Shown: positions 34,757 through 44,354 of the stretch, piece by piece
Layout of the letters: the number at the start of each line of letters is the position of its first letter
Numbering within the stretch: position 1 is the stretch's first letter
Source of the DNA: Endozoicomonas sp965208385
GTDB taxonomy: Bacteria > Pseudomonadota > Gammaproteobacteria > Pseudomonadales > Endozoicomonadaceae
Assembly: GCA_965208385.1 (NCBI GenBank)
Contig: CBDBOO010000083.1
Coordinates: 55,143-119,142, forward strand
Reading direction: 5' to 3'
DNA: 64,000 bases
Notes under the pieces: generated by a model
Database searches by the model: none
The model's input: only the letters and a program-made list of their open reading frames with translations
What the model was told of the DNA's origin: nothing
Translations under genes and position numbers: made by a program

Positions 34757-35002
34757 TTAAATCTGTTCGGGCTGCTCAGTTCCCTGCATTGGCAAACGAA
34801 CCGGACGGCTTGGTACAACAGTTGACACTGCATGTTTGTAAACCATCTGGCTAACTGTGTTCTTCAACAGGATTACAAATTGATCGAAAGACTCAATTTG
34901 TCCCTGTAACTTAATACCATTGACCAGATAAATAGAAACTGGTACGCGCTCTTTACGCAGCACATTCAGGTAAGGGTCTTGTAGAGAATGCCCTTTTGAC
35001 AT
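34757..35002 (-). CDS. hfq: RNA chaperone Hfq
   Basis: 81 aa from ATG 35002, which has AAGGAG 8 bases upstream; a longer in-frame start 48 bases earlier would add a non-family extension. Sm1 motif (VNGIKLQGQIESFDQFVILL) and Sm2 motif (YKHAVSTVVP) are complete, including the Gln8, Phe and His residues that bind uridine and the rim arginine context. The C-terminal tail is short (RLPMQGTEQPEQI). It pairs small RNAs with mRNAs. Confidence 0.97.
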   Translation of the reverse strand: MSKGHSLQDPYLNVLRKERVPVSIYLVNGIKLQGQIESFDQFVILLKNTVSQMVYKHAVSTVVPSRPVRLPMQGTEQPEQI

Positions 35003-35236
35003 TTCTGTACTCCTTAATAATTCTCGAGTTTTTGAATAGCCTTGTTTCACTGGCAGGGGGGGGCTACTCGCTTGACCGGCTAAAGCCAGTACTAATTGTT
35101 CAAACTATATACAATCAACAAAATGCCGAGTCACCTTAAGCGAACCCCACACCGCACTCAATAAGTAATACTAGCTACTCCCACAAGACCTGCAGAAACT
35201 ATTGCAGGCGCGTGCGTACCAGTCACGCTACATGAG

Positions 35237-36187
35237 CTATCTAAGGGCATTACGTACTACTTTCAAGGCGTCGTTCTGTAAATTTTCTGACAAGGTATCC
35301 AACCAGCTTATCTCAGGCCACTTCCTCAGCCATGTTAACTGCCGCTTTGCCAGCTGTCTGGTTGCAATAATTCCTTTCTCAACCATCTCATCATAACTGC
35401 ATTTACCGTCAAAATAAGCCCATGCCTGCCTATATCCTACAGCTCTTATGGCTGGCATACTGGTATTCAGGTCACAACGTTGATAAAGAGTTTTAACTTC
35501 CTCAAGAAAACCTGCATCCAGCATCTGATTAAATCGTAATGCAATCCTCTCATGCAGAACAGCCCGATCTTTGGGTGCAATAGCCAGATTGATCACATTA
35601 TACGGCAATAAATTATGTTGTTGCTTATTGTGCCAGTCCGTTAAAGGTCTTCCCGTAGCTTCATACACTTCCAGAGCCCTTTGCAAACGCTGGGTGTCCA
35701 TTGGCTGAATACGCAGAGCGGCTTCCGGATCAACCTCTGTCAATCGCTGATGCAAAAAAGGCCATCCGTGCTTTTCGGCCTCAGTCAGAAGTTTCTGGCG
35801 AATAGCACCATTGGCAGAGGGCAACTCAGCCATTCCATCTCTGAGCACCTTGAAATAAAGCATGGTGCCTCCAACCAACAGGGGGATTTTCCCCCTGGAA
35901 CTGATATCTGCCATCAGACCCAGAGCATCATCGCGAAAATCTGCAGCAGAATAGACCTCTGCCGGATCCATAATATCAATAAGCTGATGAGGTACCCTGG
36001 CTAATAGCTCGGCCTCAGGCTTGGCAGTGCCTATATTCATTCCTTTGTAAACCAGGGCGGAATCAACACTGATAATCTCGCAGGGTAGCGCTTTCGTCAA
36101 CGCAACGGCCAGATCAGTCTTACCTGAAGCCGTTGGCCCCATCAGGAATATGGCCGGGGGTAACGGGTTTCCCTCGTTTTTTACCAT
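35237..36187 (-). CDS. miaA: tRNA dimethylallyltransferase MiaA
   Basis: 316 aa. P-loop GPTASGKTDLAVAL (about 17-30), DSALVYKGMNIGTAKP (catalytic Asp and substrate loop), AGTM-like GGTMLYFKVL, and the insert with RAVGYRQAWAYFDG. It adds the dimethylallyl group to A37 of tRNAs reading UNN codons. The usual miaA-hfq order is kept, 187 bp apart. The opposite-strand gene at 36306-37299 separates it from mutL. Confidence 0.97.
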   Translation of the reverse strand: MVKNEGNPLPPAIFLMGPTASGKTDLAVALTKALPCEIISVDSALVYKGMNIGTAKPEAELLARVPHQLIDIMDPAEVYSAADFRDDALGLMADISSRGKIPLLVGGTMLYFKVLRDGMAELPSANGAIRQKLLTEAEKHGWPFLHQRLTEVDPEAALRIQPMDTQRLQRALEVYEATGRPLTDWHNKQQHNLLPYNVINLAIAPKDRAVLHERIALRFNQMLDAGFLEEVKTLYQRCDLNTSMPAIRAVGYRQAWAYFDGKCSYDEMVEKGIIATRQLAKRQLTWLRKWPEISWLDTLSENLQNDALKVVRNALR

Positions 36188-36305
36188 TGTGCTTTAATCG
36201 CTAGAATTCATTGAGCAGAGATTGTAGCTGATACTCGGGCTATTATTCGACCACAATCAAGCGAACTGTTTGCTAAATTTATTAAAAAAGCCAGTGGATT
36301 GAATC

Positions 36306-37299
36306 ATGGATGAGCAAAGAGTTTCCGGACCAGTACAGGTTCCACCTGCCCCTTCTCAACAGCCAACACCCAAAGATAAGGCACAAGTCTTCGGTCGAAC
36401 GGCTTCTGTGATCAGTGATCAGTGATCCCGCACTGAAACTGGATAACCTGGAAAAATCCACACCAATTGCCAGGAAAACCATCAGCGAACGTGTTCCCAG
36501 TAAATTAACTGGCAAGCAGCGCCTTCAGGTTGAATTGCTGAGGCTTGGCAGCCTTATTCCTCTCGGACGAGCCAAACACTGGGTTACGAATATGGCACTC
36601 AGGTTATTGGAACAAGCCAGCAAAGAGTCCCAACCTGCTGTTACAGCCTCTATCAAAAGCAGCATTCAGGCCGGGAAACTACCACTGGATACAGAGCAGA
36701 GGCAGAGATTTGAAGCTCTGATTTCCCCTACATCGGATGGCAGGCAACCTCCGGCGTCTCACTCTGCCAAACCTGAGATCGAACTGCACCAACTTCCAGA
36801 GAATACCGAGAATCATCGGGATGCAATGACAGAGGATGATCTTGATGATGAAAACTATCTGGCGAATCAAGATGCCAGATTAGAGTTTGTAGACGACAGC
36901 CAGCCTGATGAAGATGAATCGGTCAATTTGTCGACTCAACAATCCGGTGATCTACAGCAAAGTGTTAATCTTGGTAAGCTTGAGCCCATCATGATCGCCT
37001 GGGAGAATGAAGAGCACCTGTCGGCCCTTCAGGATATGAATGCTTTGTTCTCAAATGCAGTAGGCTCTTTTTCCAGTAGCAAGGTCGAAAACTTTGCCAG
37101 AAAACACAACCTTGATGCAGACTCCATAATTGATAGTTATTCCCAGTTAATGGGGGAAACGGTTGAAAACTATGAACTGTCAAAAGTGCAGGTTAACACT
37201 ATGCGAAAAACAGCACAGGCCATGAACAAGGCATTCCCTGACAACATCACCGTTCAGGATTTACTGGCTTCAATTAATGACTATCTTGATGAAATATAA
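36306..37299 (+). pseudogene. Unknown protein split by a 7-bp duplication
   Basis: Not recognised. ATG 36306 opens MDEQRVSGPVQVPPAP and continues to ISD, then stops. The next frame continues ISDPALKLDNLEK to 37299. The break lies in GTGATCA repeated two and a bit times (36408-36427). Removing one 7-bp unit joins both into a continuous frame (RTASVISDPALKLDN), giving about 328 aa. The protein is soluble, helical, acidic in the middle, with no signal peptide. It stands on the opposite strand between mutL and miaA, which are usually adjacent. A frame starting at GTG 36415 alone would still give 294 residues. Confidence 0.6.
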
Positions 37300-37305
37300 T
37301 AGTCA

Positions 37306-39240
37306 TTATCGCCCCCGTAGAAAAAGGTTATCCAATTGCGCCATGGTTAACATCGTCCAGGTTGGACGACCATGATTACATTGACCGCTCCGTTCCGTAT
37401 GCTCCATATCCCGTAACAGAGCGTTCATCTCTTCTATGGACAGTCGCCTGTTGGCGCGAACCGAGCCATGGCAGGCCATGGTTCCGAGAATTTCATTGAT
37501 ATGTGCTTCAATTTTATCGCTGTTACCGTGTTGCATCAGATCAGAGAGTACATCTCTCACCAGTTGCTCTACATCGGCTTTTTGTAACATAACCGGAATC
37601 TGACGCACGAGTAATGTCTCAGGCCCCATTCGTTCCAGTTCCAGCCCCAGCTTTGTAAAATAATCCAGATTCTCTTCAGCACAGTCCGCTTCCCTGTCAC
37701 TCACCGAGATGGATCTGGGAACAAGCAAAGGCTGGGCACGAATACCCTCTGCTTCATAGGCAAGTTTCATGCGTTCATAGGTAATACGTTCATGGGCAGC
37801 ATGCATATCCACCAGCACCATTCCCTGTTGATTTTCAGCGAGAATATAAATCCCTTTTAACTGGGCCACAGCAAAACCTAAAGGAGGTATCACCTCTTGC
37901 GTTTCAGCATCCGGGCTAGCTTTATAATCCGGCGCTGCCGTTTCTCCTACAGCAATACTTCGTTGCTCATCAGGCAGCTTTTCTGAATCAGAAGAATCTG
38001 AATCAGAAGAGGTTGAGTAAAGTTGTGCATAAGCTTTTATCTGCTGATCGACTTGCCCCTTTTCCGGTGCCGATGAGGGCGATTTCATCCAATCTCCTGA
38101 GCCACTCGCGCCATTACCAGAAGGAGAGGGTGTAGTGACAAGAGACATGCTTGTCTGCTCTGAGAACTCTCCTGCCTTAATACCACTGACTACAGGCCCC
38201 TGGGAACTCAGTGTTACAGGAGCCAGATGATCTTCCGGTCGTACTTCGGCCAGAGCCCTGTTCAAAGTACTGAACAGAAAGTTATGCACCGTTCGGCCAT
38301 CCCGGAAACGTACTTCATGCTTGGTTGGATGAACGTTTACATCCACCAGCGTTGGATCAAGCTCAAGATAAAGGGCAAAGGTTGGGTGTCTGCCGCCATA
38401 AAGCACATCCCGATAAGCCTGACGAACGGCATGAGCGACCAGTCGGTCACGAATGACACGACCATTAACAAAAAAGTATTGCAGGTCAGCACTGGATCGG
38501 GAAAAGGTCGGTAGACCTACCCAGCCCCAGAGTTTCAAACCAGAAACTTCCACATCAATAATCACCGCATTTTCAATAAATTTAGGGCCACAGAGTGATG
38601 CCACTCTGCGATCTTTTTCTGCCTGTGTTGCGGCCGGTCTGAGTTGATGAATACTGCGCTGGTTGTGGCGCAAAACAAACCCTACATCAAAGCGTGACAG
38701 AGCCAGTCGCTTGACGACTTCTTCCAGATGAGAGAATTCAGTTTTTTCTGTACGCAGAAATTTTCGTCTTGCCGGAGTATTAAAGAACAGATCACTCACT
38801 TCAATGGTGGTGCCTGTGGGATGTGGAGCCGGCATGATATGCGCAGACATATCCCGTCCTTCAACACGAGCCTGCCAGCCCGATTCCTGCTCTGCGATAC
38901 AAGACGTCAATGTCAGACGGGAAACAGAGCTGACTGATGCCAGCGCTTCCCCCCGAAAACCCAGAGTAGAAACACCTTCGAGATCTTCCAGTTCAGATAT
39001 TTTACTGGTGGCATGTCTTGAGAGCGCCAGGGACAGATCATCTTTTGGAATACCATATCCATCATCCCGAATCCTGATCAGCTTCACTCCACCGTTTTCC
39101 ACCTCCACAGTGAGCCGCTTTGCACCAGCATCCAGACTATTCTCCAGTAGCTCCTTCACCACCGATGCAGGACGTTCAACCACTTCACCAGCAGCAATCT
39201 GGTTTGCCAGACGATTATCAAGAAGACGGATGGGTTTCAT
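37306..39240 (-). CDS. mutL: DNA mismatch repair protein MutL, endonuclease type
   Basis: 644 aa. GHKL ATPase motifs: ELLENSLDAGA (about 30-40), DDGYGIPKDDL, TLGFRGEALASVSSVS. After a Ser/Pro-rich linker (about 350-455) comes the C-terminal dimer domain. It contains VDMHAAHERITYERMK, matching the DMHA(x)2E(x)4E metal-binding motif of endonuclease-active MutL, and later ACHGSVRAN. E. coli MutL lacks this motif and relies on MutH. So strand nicking by MutL itself is expected here. Stop lies 7 bp from the opposing gene's end. Confidence 0.97.
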   Translation of the reverse strand: MKPIRLLDNRLANQIAAGEVVERPASVVKELLENSLDAGAKRLTVEVENGGVKLIRIRDDGYGIPKDDLSLALSRHATSKISELEDLEGVSTLGFRGEALASVSSVSRLTLTSCIAEQESGWQARVEGRDMSAHIMPAPHPTGTTIEVSDLFFNTPARRKFLRTEKTEFSHLEEVVKRLALSRFDVGFVLRHNQRSIHQLRPAATQAEKDRRVASLCGPKFIENAVIIDVEVSGLKLWGWVGLPTFSRSSADLQYFFVNGRVIRDRLVAHAVRQAYRDVLYGGRHPTFALYLELDPTLVDVNVHPTKHEVRFRDGRTVHNFLFSTLNRALAEVRPEDHLAPVTLSSQGPVVSGIKAGEFSEQTSMSLVTTPSPSGNGASGSGDWMKSPSSAPEKGQVDQQIKAYAQLYSTSSDSDSSDSEKLPDEQRSIAVGETAAPDYKASPDAETQEVIPPLGFAVAQLKGIYILAENQQGMVLVDMHAAHERITYERMKLAYEAEGIRAQPLLVPRSISVSDREADCAEENLDYFTKLGLELERMGPETLLVRQIPVMLQKADVEQLVRDVLSDLMQHGNSDKIEAHINEILGTMACHGSVRANRRLSIEEMNALLRDMEHTERSGQCNHGRPTWTMLTMAQLDNLFLRGR

Positions 39241-39367
39241 TGGGAAATATGTGACTCAAAGACAGATTTCAAAAAAGCATACCAGACGGGACAGGGAAAT
39301 TCAGTGAATCAGATTATCCTGTGGTTGTAGGCATCCAATCAGAATACAAAGTAGCCCCGACAGGATT

Positions 39368-39406
39368 TCCCTGGAGATGCAGGAGTGTTGCCTGCATCTC
39401 CAGGGA
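39368..39406. repeat. Palindrome of the GAGATGCAG family, perfect 16-bp stem
   Basis: TCCCTGGAGATGCAGG (39368-39383), loop AGTGTTG, then the exact complement CCTGCATCTCCAGGGA (39391-39406). It lies in the gap between amiC and mutL. Related palindromes occur at 43089, 44792, 48281, 49252 and 58235. Confidence 0.9.
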
Positions 39407-39484
39407 CAATGGATACAGATCGCCAGACTCCCGGGCTTAGCTCCCTGCAGACATTTATCAGCATGACTGAAAAAACGGCATGTT

Positions 39485-40906
39485 TCAGTTTGGAATAACC
39501 AGAACCTGACCGACTTTGATGTTGTTGGCACTGGATAACTTGTTGATTTTTTTCAGACGGGACAGACTAATGTCAAACTGATCCGCAATTTCCGAAAGCG
39601 TATCGCCGGCACGAATAACATACTGATCAGGCCGCTCTTTCAAAGTCCCATTTTGTTTCCATTTAGCCAGCAACGTATCGGGCGGTGGTTTTTGATAAAA
39701 CCAGTGTTTCACGCCTGAGTGGATAGATTTAGCCATAGCCTTCTGGTGCCTTCTGCTTTTCAGCTTTTTCGCTTCAGAAGGATTGGAAATAAAGCCTGTT
39801 TCAACCAGTATGGATGGAATATCCGGCGATTTGAGAACAACAAAAGCCGCCTGCTCAACATTGGGTTTATGAAGACGGTTTATGCTGCTCATATTACGCA
39901 GCACCTTATCGCCCACTTCCAGACTCGAAGACAATGTCGACGTCATGGATAAATCCAGCAGAACACCCGCCAAAACATCATCTTTGTCGTTTAATGAAAT
40001 ACCACCCTCACCACCAATCTGATCGGATGCATTTTCTTTCTGAGCCAGCCATCGAGCAGTTTCCGAAGTAGCCCCCCGGCGCGAGAGGGCATAAACCGAC
40101 GCTCCGTTTGCCCTTCGATCATTAAACGCATCCGCATGAATAGAAATAAACAGGTCAGCGTTATTATCCCGGGCAATTTTAGTACGTTTACGCAGGTCTA
40201 CGTAGTAATCACCGGTACGCACCAATACAGGTTTAAATCCTTTCTCTTTTTTCAGTAACTTGGCCAGTTCTTTAGCAATAGCCAGCGTCACATTTTTTTC
40301 ATACCCGCCACCATAAGCGATGGCGCCAGGATCTTCACCGCCATGTCCGGCATCAATAGCCACAACAATCTCTCGAAGACCTTCTTTGGGCTTCGCCACT
40401 GAGACTGTTTTGGTTTTGGTGTCATAGAGGTCTACAACCAGCCGGTGACCATAGGTTGAATTCGGCTTCAGCAAAAAACTCTGGGGCTTAACCCGGGCTG
40501 ACAGATCCAGCACTACCCGTAAGTTATTACCATTTCTTGTGCCATGACGAAGCTTTCTGATCGGAGTACCTTTCAGGTTGAGCTTGTTCAGTGTGGCATT
40601 AAGCTTTGTATCTTTGACATCGATAACCAGACGGCTGGGATTCTCCAGACTGAATTCTGTATGAGCAACATTGGCTGAAACATCAAAAACCAGACGGGTT
40701 TTATCCGGAGATCTCCAGAGTCGAACACCATTGATTAACTTCTGTGCAGCCAGCACCAGCTCTGCCTTGAATAACGACAGGCCAAGCAGAGCCAGCCCAA
40801 GGGTTTTAACCAGGATTCGGCGCTCCGGCAACAAAGGCGATTCACCGGATGTTTTCTTTCTGACTGACGTCATAATTCGGTCGATCATCCTTGATGTCCG
40901 TGACAT
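39485..40906 (-). CDS. amiC: N-acetylmuramoyl-L-alanine amidase (AmiC/AmiB type, LysM)
   Basis: 473 aa. N-terminal export signal with a twin arginine (ERRILVKTLGLALLGLSLF, about 28-46), possibly Tat; AMIN domain (about 55-160); Amidase_3 domain (about 178-400) with VVAIDAGHGGEDPGA (zinc His), the SIHADAF motif (second His) and a catalytic Glu in VETGFISN; C-terminal LysM (YVIRAGDTLSEIADQF, about 428-472). It splits septal peptidoglycan during cell separation. The C-terminal LysM and linkage to tsaE and mutL are those of AmiB in other gammaproteobacteria, so amiB is an equal name. Overlaps tsaE by 22 bp. Confidence 0.93.
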   Translation of the reverse strand: MSRTSRMIDRIMTSVRKKTSGESPLLPERRILVKTLGLALLGLSLFKAELVLAAQKLINGVRLWRSPDKTRLVFDVSANVAHTEFSLENPSRLVIDVKDTKLNATLNKLNLKGTPIRKLRHGTRNGNNLRVVLDLSARVKPQSFLLKPNSTYGHRLVVDLYDTKTKTVSVAKPKEGLREIVVAIDAGHGGEDPGAIAYGGGYEKNVTLAIAKELAKLLKKEKGFKPVLVRTGDYYVDLRKRTKIARDNNADLFISIHADAFNDRRANGASVYALSRRGATSETARWLAQKENASDQIGGEGGISLNDKDDVLAGVLLDLSMTSTLSSSLEVGDKVLRNMSSINRLHKPNVEQAAFVVLKSPDIPSILVETGFISNPSEAKKLKSRRHQKAMAKSIHSGVKHWFYQKPPPDTLLAKWKQNGTLKERPDQYVIRAGDTLSEIADQFDISLSRLKKINKLSSANNIKVGQVLVIPN

Positions 40907-41424
40907 CCAGCCTCCCTTAAAGTTTTTATTGCGTCGAGTATTATTTGTCCTGTTTCAGTTCCAGCGACAATCAATGCTTTTCTTCCGGGCAGATTATATT
41001 CAAAGGTAAACTCCAGATCTGCCTCGGGTAGCTCTCCCTGACCTCTGGCTGGCCATTCCACCAGACACAGTGATTTTTCGCTGAAGTAATCACGCCCGCC
41101 TATGAATTCAAGCTCTTCAGGGTCTGACAGACGGTAAAGATCGAAATGATATATTTTTTGTCCATTAACTTCATAAGGTTCGACCAGGGTATAAGTCGGA
41201 CTTTTCACCGCCCCCTGATGACCCAGCTGTCTCAAAACACCACGACTGAATGTTGTTTTTCCGGCCCCCAGGTTTCCGTGCAGAAAAATAATTCCCTGAC
41301 CACCACAGGCTTCTGCCAGCTGTGCTCCGAGAGCAACCATTGCCTGTTCGTTTTCCAGCAGCAGCTCCCAGTGTTCGTTCGATGATCTTCCATCCGAGGG
41401 TTCTTTATTCAAAGAGCCTTGCAT
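40885..41424 (-). CDS. tsaE: tRNA threonylcarbamoyladenosine synthesis ATPase TsaE
   Basis: 179 aa. P-loop GNLGAGKTTFSRGVL (about 50-64), SPTYTLVEPY and HFDLYRL motifs and the LVEWPARG strand are family marks. With TsaB and TsaD it makes t6A37 in tRNAs reading ANN codons. The start ATG 41424 fits an N-terminus slightly longer than in E. coli. Overlaps amiC, so both belong to the nnr-tsaE-amiC-mutL series. Confidence 0.96.
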   Translation of the reverse strand: MQGSLNKEPSDGRSSNEHWELLLENEQAMVALGAQLAEACGGQGIIFLHGNLGAGKTTFSRGVLRQLGHQGAVKSPTYTLVEPYEVNGQKIYHFDLYRLSDPEELEFIGGRDYFSEKSLCLVEWPARGQGELPEADLEFTFEYNLPGRKALIVAGTETGQIILDAIKTLREAGCHGHQG

Positions 41425-41461
41425 AAATAATTATTGTCCTGAATGCAGTGCCGACAAACAA

Positions 41462-43033
41462 TCAGCTCTGTCCTGTAACCATTGTATTGAGCCTCTGTCT
41501 GATTATGGGTATCAGTTCAGTGGCCCGTAAACCTATTTCTCCCTGTCGGGAAACAACCTCATCCGCTGCAGAGGAATGCAGCCAGACGGCCAACCTTGCC
41601 GCAGCATACGCATCTAACCCCTGAGCCAGTACAGCTCCAAGAACTCCGCTGAGTACATCCCCCATTCCGGCAACCGCCATTCCGGGATTGCCTGCAGAAC
41701 ACAAAGAAACATCAGAACCATCATGTATCAGTGTGCCAGCCCCTTTCAGTACTGCGATTGCATTAAATTTTCCGGCACAGGATTTCACCGCTGTGAATCG
41801 ATCCTGCTGAATATCTTCAACGGTGATATTCAGTAATCGTGCCATTTCACCCGGATGAGGAGTGAGAATCATCGGAAACTTTTGATGTCGATGCAATTGT
41901 GGATGCTCCGATAATAAAGTAAGTGCATCGGCATCTATCACCATTGGGCAGTTAGCGTTGAACGATTCCCTCAATAAGGATCGCGCCCATTGATCCCGAC
42001 CCAGCCCCGGACCGACCACCACCACACTTTTCCCTTTACAATGTTCTCTGAATTCGGCTTGTGTCTCCACTCCAATAGCCATTATTTCCGGACATCGTAC
42101 TGCAATAGCTGCCAGATGCTCTGATCTTGTGGCAATGGTCACCCGACCTGCACCACAATGAATGGCTGCTTCTGCGGCCATAATAATGGCACCGGGCATA
42201 CCATAATTTCCACCCAGCAATAAAACATGACCATTATCGCCTTTATGAGCAAGTTTTGAACGCGGTTTCATCAAATCAGACAAATTTTCTGGCAGTAGAT
42301 GGTGGCATGATGGCGATACAGAGTCATAAAGCGGGTCAGGAACATCAAGATCATCAAACACTAACTCGCCAGAGTACTCCGGACCGGCTCCTGTGAGCAG
42401 ACCCTGCTTTAACCCGATAAAACTGATGGTTAAATCAGCTTTGACCGATATACCAAAAGGAACACCCGTATCGGCAGACAACCCTGACGGTATATCCACC
42501 GAACAGACCTGACAGTCTGATGCATTGATCAGCCGTATCAATTCCTGATAAGGACTTTTGACAGGACCGGATAACCCCGTACCCAACATGGCATCCACAA
42601 CCAGCGCACCGGTTATTTTCATTGGATGGCTGTCAGAATGGCTGTCAGAATAGCTGTCAAAATAGCCGTCAGAATAATTCTGAATCAATACACCCGATTT
42701 TTTACAATACTCATAAGCCTTTCGGGCATCACCTGTCAGTTTTTCCGGTACCTTCAGGGCAAAGACTCGAACGTTGATCCCCGCTTCTGTAGCCAGTCTG
42801 GCGATCAGATAGCCATCTCCACCATTGTTTCCGGCACCACAGAATACTTCCATGGACTCCCCACCCGATTTAATATCTGGCCATTTCCGGACTATCGCCT
42901 GAAACGTTACCCTGGCAGCACGCTTCATCAATTCAAAGCCATCAATGCCCAGTTCATGAATGGCATTATGATCCAGCTGCCTAACCTGCTCAGCCGTGTA
43001 AAGAGGGTGTGGTAGACTGTTGTGCATATACAA
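41462..43033 (-). CDS. nnr: Bifunctional NAD(P)HX epimerase/dehydratase
   Basis: 523 aa. N-terminal YjeF_N epimerase domain (about 10-235; GAGNNGGDGYLIARL, DAMLGTGLSG, SVDIPSGLSADTG) and C-terminal ribokinase-like dehydratase (about 245-515; LLLGGNYGMPGA, VVVGPGLGRD, LTPHPGEMARLL, GNPGMAVAGMGDVLSG). Together they repair hydrated NADH and NADPH. Between the epimerase helix after KSGVLIQN and the next strand, an insert of Ser-Asp repeats (encoded at 42628-42675) lengthens a surface loop. First gene of the tsaE-amiC-mutL direction. Confidence 0.96.
   Translation of the reverse strand: MYMHNSLPHPLYTAEQVRQLDHNAIHELGIDGFELMKRAARVTFQAIVRKWPDIKSGGESMEVFCGAGNNGGDGYLIARLATEAGINVRVFALKVPEKLTGDARKAYEYCKKSGVLIQNYSDGYFDSYSDSHSDSHPMKITGALVVDAMLGTGLSGPVKSPYQELIRLINASDCQVCSVDIPSGLSADTGVPFGISVKADLTISFIGLKQGLLTGAGPEYSGELVFDDLDVPDPLYDSVSPSCHHLLPENLSDLMKPRSKLAHKGDNGHVLLLGGNYGMPGAIIMAAEAAIHCGAGRVTIATRSEHLAAIAVRCPEIMAIGVETQAEFREHCKGKSVVVVGPGLGRDQWARSLLRESFNANCPMVIDADALTLLSEHPQLHRHQKFPMILTPHPGEMARLLNITVEDIQQDRFTAVKSCAGKFNAIAVLKGAGTLIHDGSDVSLCSAGNPGMAVAGMGDVLSGVLGAVLAQGLDAYAAARLAVWLHSSAADEVVSRQGEIGLRATELIPIIRQRLNTMVTGQS
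42628..42675 (+). repeat. 12-bp tandem repeat, 4 copies, inside nnr
   Basis: GGCTGTCAGAAT twice exactly (42628-42651), then AGCTGTCAAAAT and AGCCGTCAGAAT. On the minus strand it gives four-residue repeats rich in Ser, Asp and aromatic/His residues in a loop of Nnr. Copy-number change would not shift the frame. Confidence 0.9.
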
Positions 43034-43088
43034 AGCATACCTCGTCCGAATCAGTCAGACATTATCAGTAATCTATCCCTTTGTACTT

Positions 43089-43187
43089 GAAGATGCAGCC
43101 TTGTTGTCAGCATTGGCTCACGGAGTTTCGCTCACAGAGTTTCGCTCACAGAGTTTCTCAAGATAGTTGTCGCCTACCTGCATCTTC
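43089..43187. repeat. GAGATGCAG-family palindrome arms around a 14-bp tandem repeat
   Basis: GAAGATGCAG (43089-43098) and CTGCATCTTC (43178-43187) are exact complements. Between them GCTCACAGAGTTTC is present three times (43116-43157, first copy with one change). All in the nnr-queG divergent gap. Confidence 0.8.
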
Positions 43188-43236
43188 CACTACTTTGGTA
43201 TAATACCAATTATACCCAGCAGCTTAAGTAGAATCA

Positions 43237-44316
43237 GTGTCAGAACTCTCCTCTTTACAAACAGATTTCAATATTCAGCAAGCCGCCGAACAGATCCGCC
43301 TGTGGGGTAAAGAACTTGGTTTTCAGGCCATTGGTTTTACCGAGGCGACCATTAAAGATCAGGATCAGAAGCATCTGCAATCCTGGCTCGACAAGGGGTT
43401 TCATGGCGAGCTGGACTACATGGAGCGTAATAAAGATCTCAGGGCCGATCCATCACTGTTGCACCCGGGAACCATCCGGGTTATTTCAGCTCGAATGGAC
43501 TATCTGCCGGAAAGCACCGAGACAGTGAAGATTCTCGGGCAACCTGAAAAAGCGTATATCTCCCGTTATTCCTTAGGGCGTGACTACCATAAGCTCATAC
43601 GAAAGCGCCTGACCCAACTGGGTAAAAAAATTGAAAGTGCTTTTGGTGACCATGGATACAGGGCTTTTGTAGACAGTGCCCCCATAATGGAACGACCGCT
43701 GGCAAAGCAGGCCGGACTGGGCTGGGTGGGCAAACACTCACTGATCATTAATCGTCAGGCAGGCTCCTTTTTCTTCCTGGGGGAATTATTCACCAATCTC
43801 CCCCTTCCTGTGGATAAACCGTACGAAGAGAGTCACTGTGGCAGTTGCACATCCTGCCTGGATAAGTGCCCGACCCAGGCTATTGTGGCTCCTTATCAAG
43901 TGGATGCCCGCCGTTGTATCTCGTATCTGACCATTGAATACAACGGTTCAATTCCTGAGGAACTTCGTCCACTTATGGGTAACAGGGTATTTGGTTGTGA
44001 TGATTGCCAGCTGGTCTGCCCATGGAATCGCTTTTCCAAACCCACGGTCGAAGATGATTTTCAGCCAAGACACCACCTGGACTGTTCAGATCTGGCAGAC
44101 CTGTTTCTCTGGACAGAAGAGGAGTTTCTGGACAGAACCGCAGGCTCGGCTATTCGCCGGGCAGGCTATGAATGCTGGCTCCGAAATCTGGCGGTGGGCC
44201 TGGGCAATGCACCCCGTTCTGAAAAAGTAGTTGCGGCATTGCGAACTCGCGTCAATTACCCCTCAGAACTGGTTCAGGAACACGTGAACTGGGCTCTGGC
44301 GCGTCATAGCAAATAA
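43237..44316 (+). CDS. queG: Epoxyqueuosine reductase QueG
   Basis: 359 aa from GTG 43237; no better start nearby. Cobalamin-dependent reductase performing the last step of queuosine synthesis in tRNA. Seen: an N-terminal DUF1730 domain with MERPLAKQAGLGWVGKHS (about 148-165), and two [4Fe-4S] sites in CGSCTSCLDKCPTQAI and CISYLTIEYNG plus FGCDDCQLVCPWN. The HEAT-like C-terminus ends at ALARHSK. Divergent from nnr, as in many gammaproteobacteria. Confidence 0.96.
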   Translation: MSELSSLQTDFNIQQAAEQIRLWGKELGFQAIGFTEATIKDQDQKHLQSWLDKGFHGELDYMERNKDLRADPSLLHPGTIRVISARMDYLPESTETVKILGQPEKAYISRYSLGRDYHKLIRKRLTQLGKKIESAFGDHGYRAFVDSAPIMERPLAKQAGLGWVGKHSLIINRQAGSFFFLGELFTNLPLPVDKPYEESHCGSCTSCLDKCPTQAIVAPYQVDARRCISYLTIEYNGSIPEELRPLMGNRVFGCDDCQLVCPWNRFSKPTVEDDFQPRHHLDCSDLADLFLWTEEEFLDRTAGSAIRRAGYECWLRNLAVGLGNAPRSEKVVAALRTRVNYPSELVQEHVNWALARHSK

Positions 44317-44354
44317 AAACAGATCTATACTGATCCGTTTTGCTGGAGATGCTT

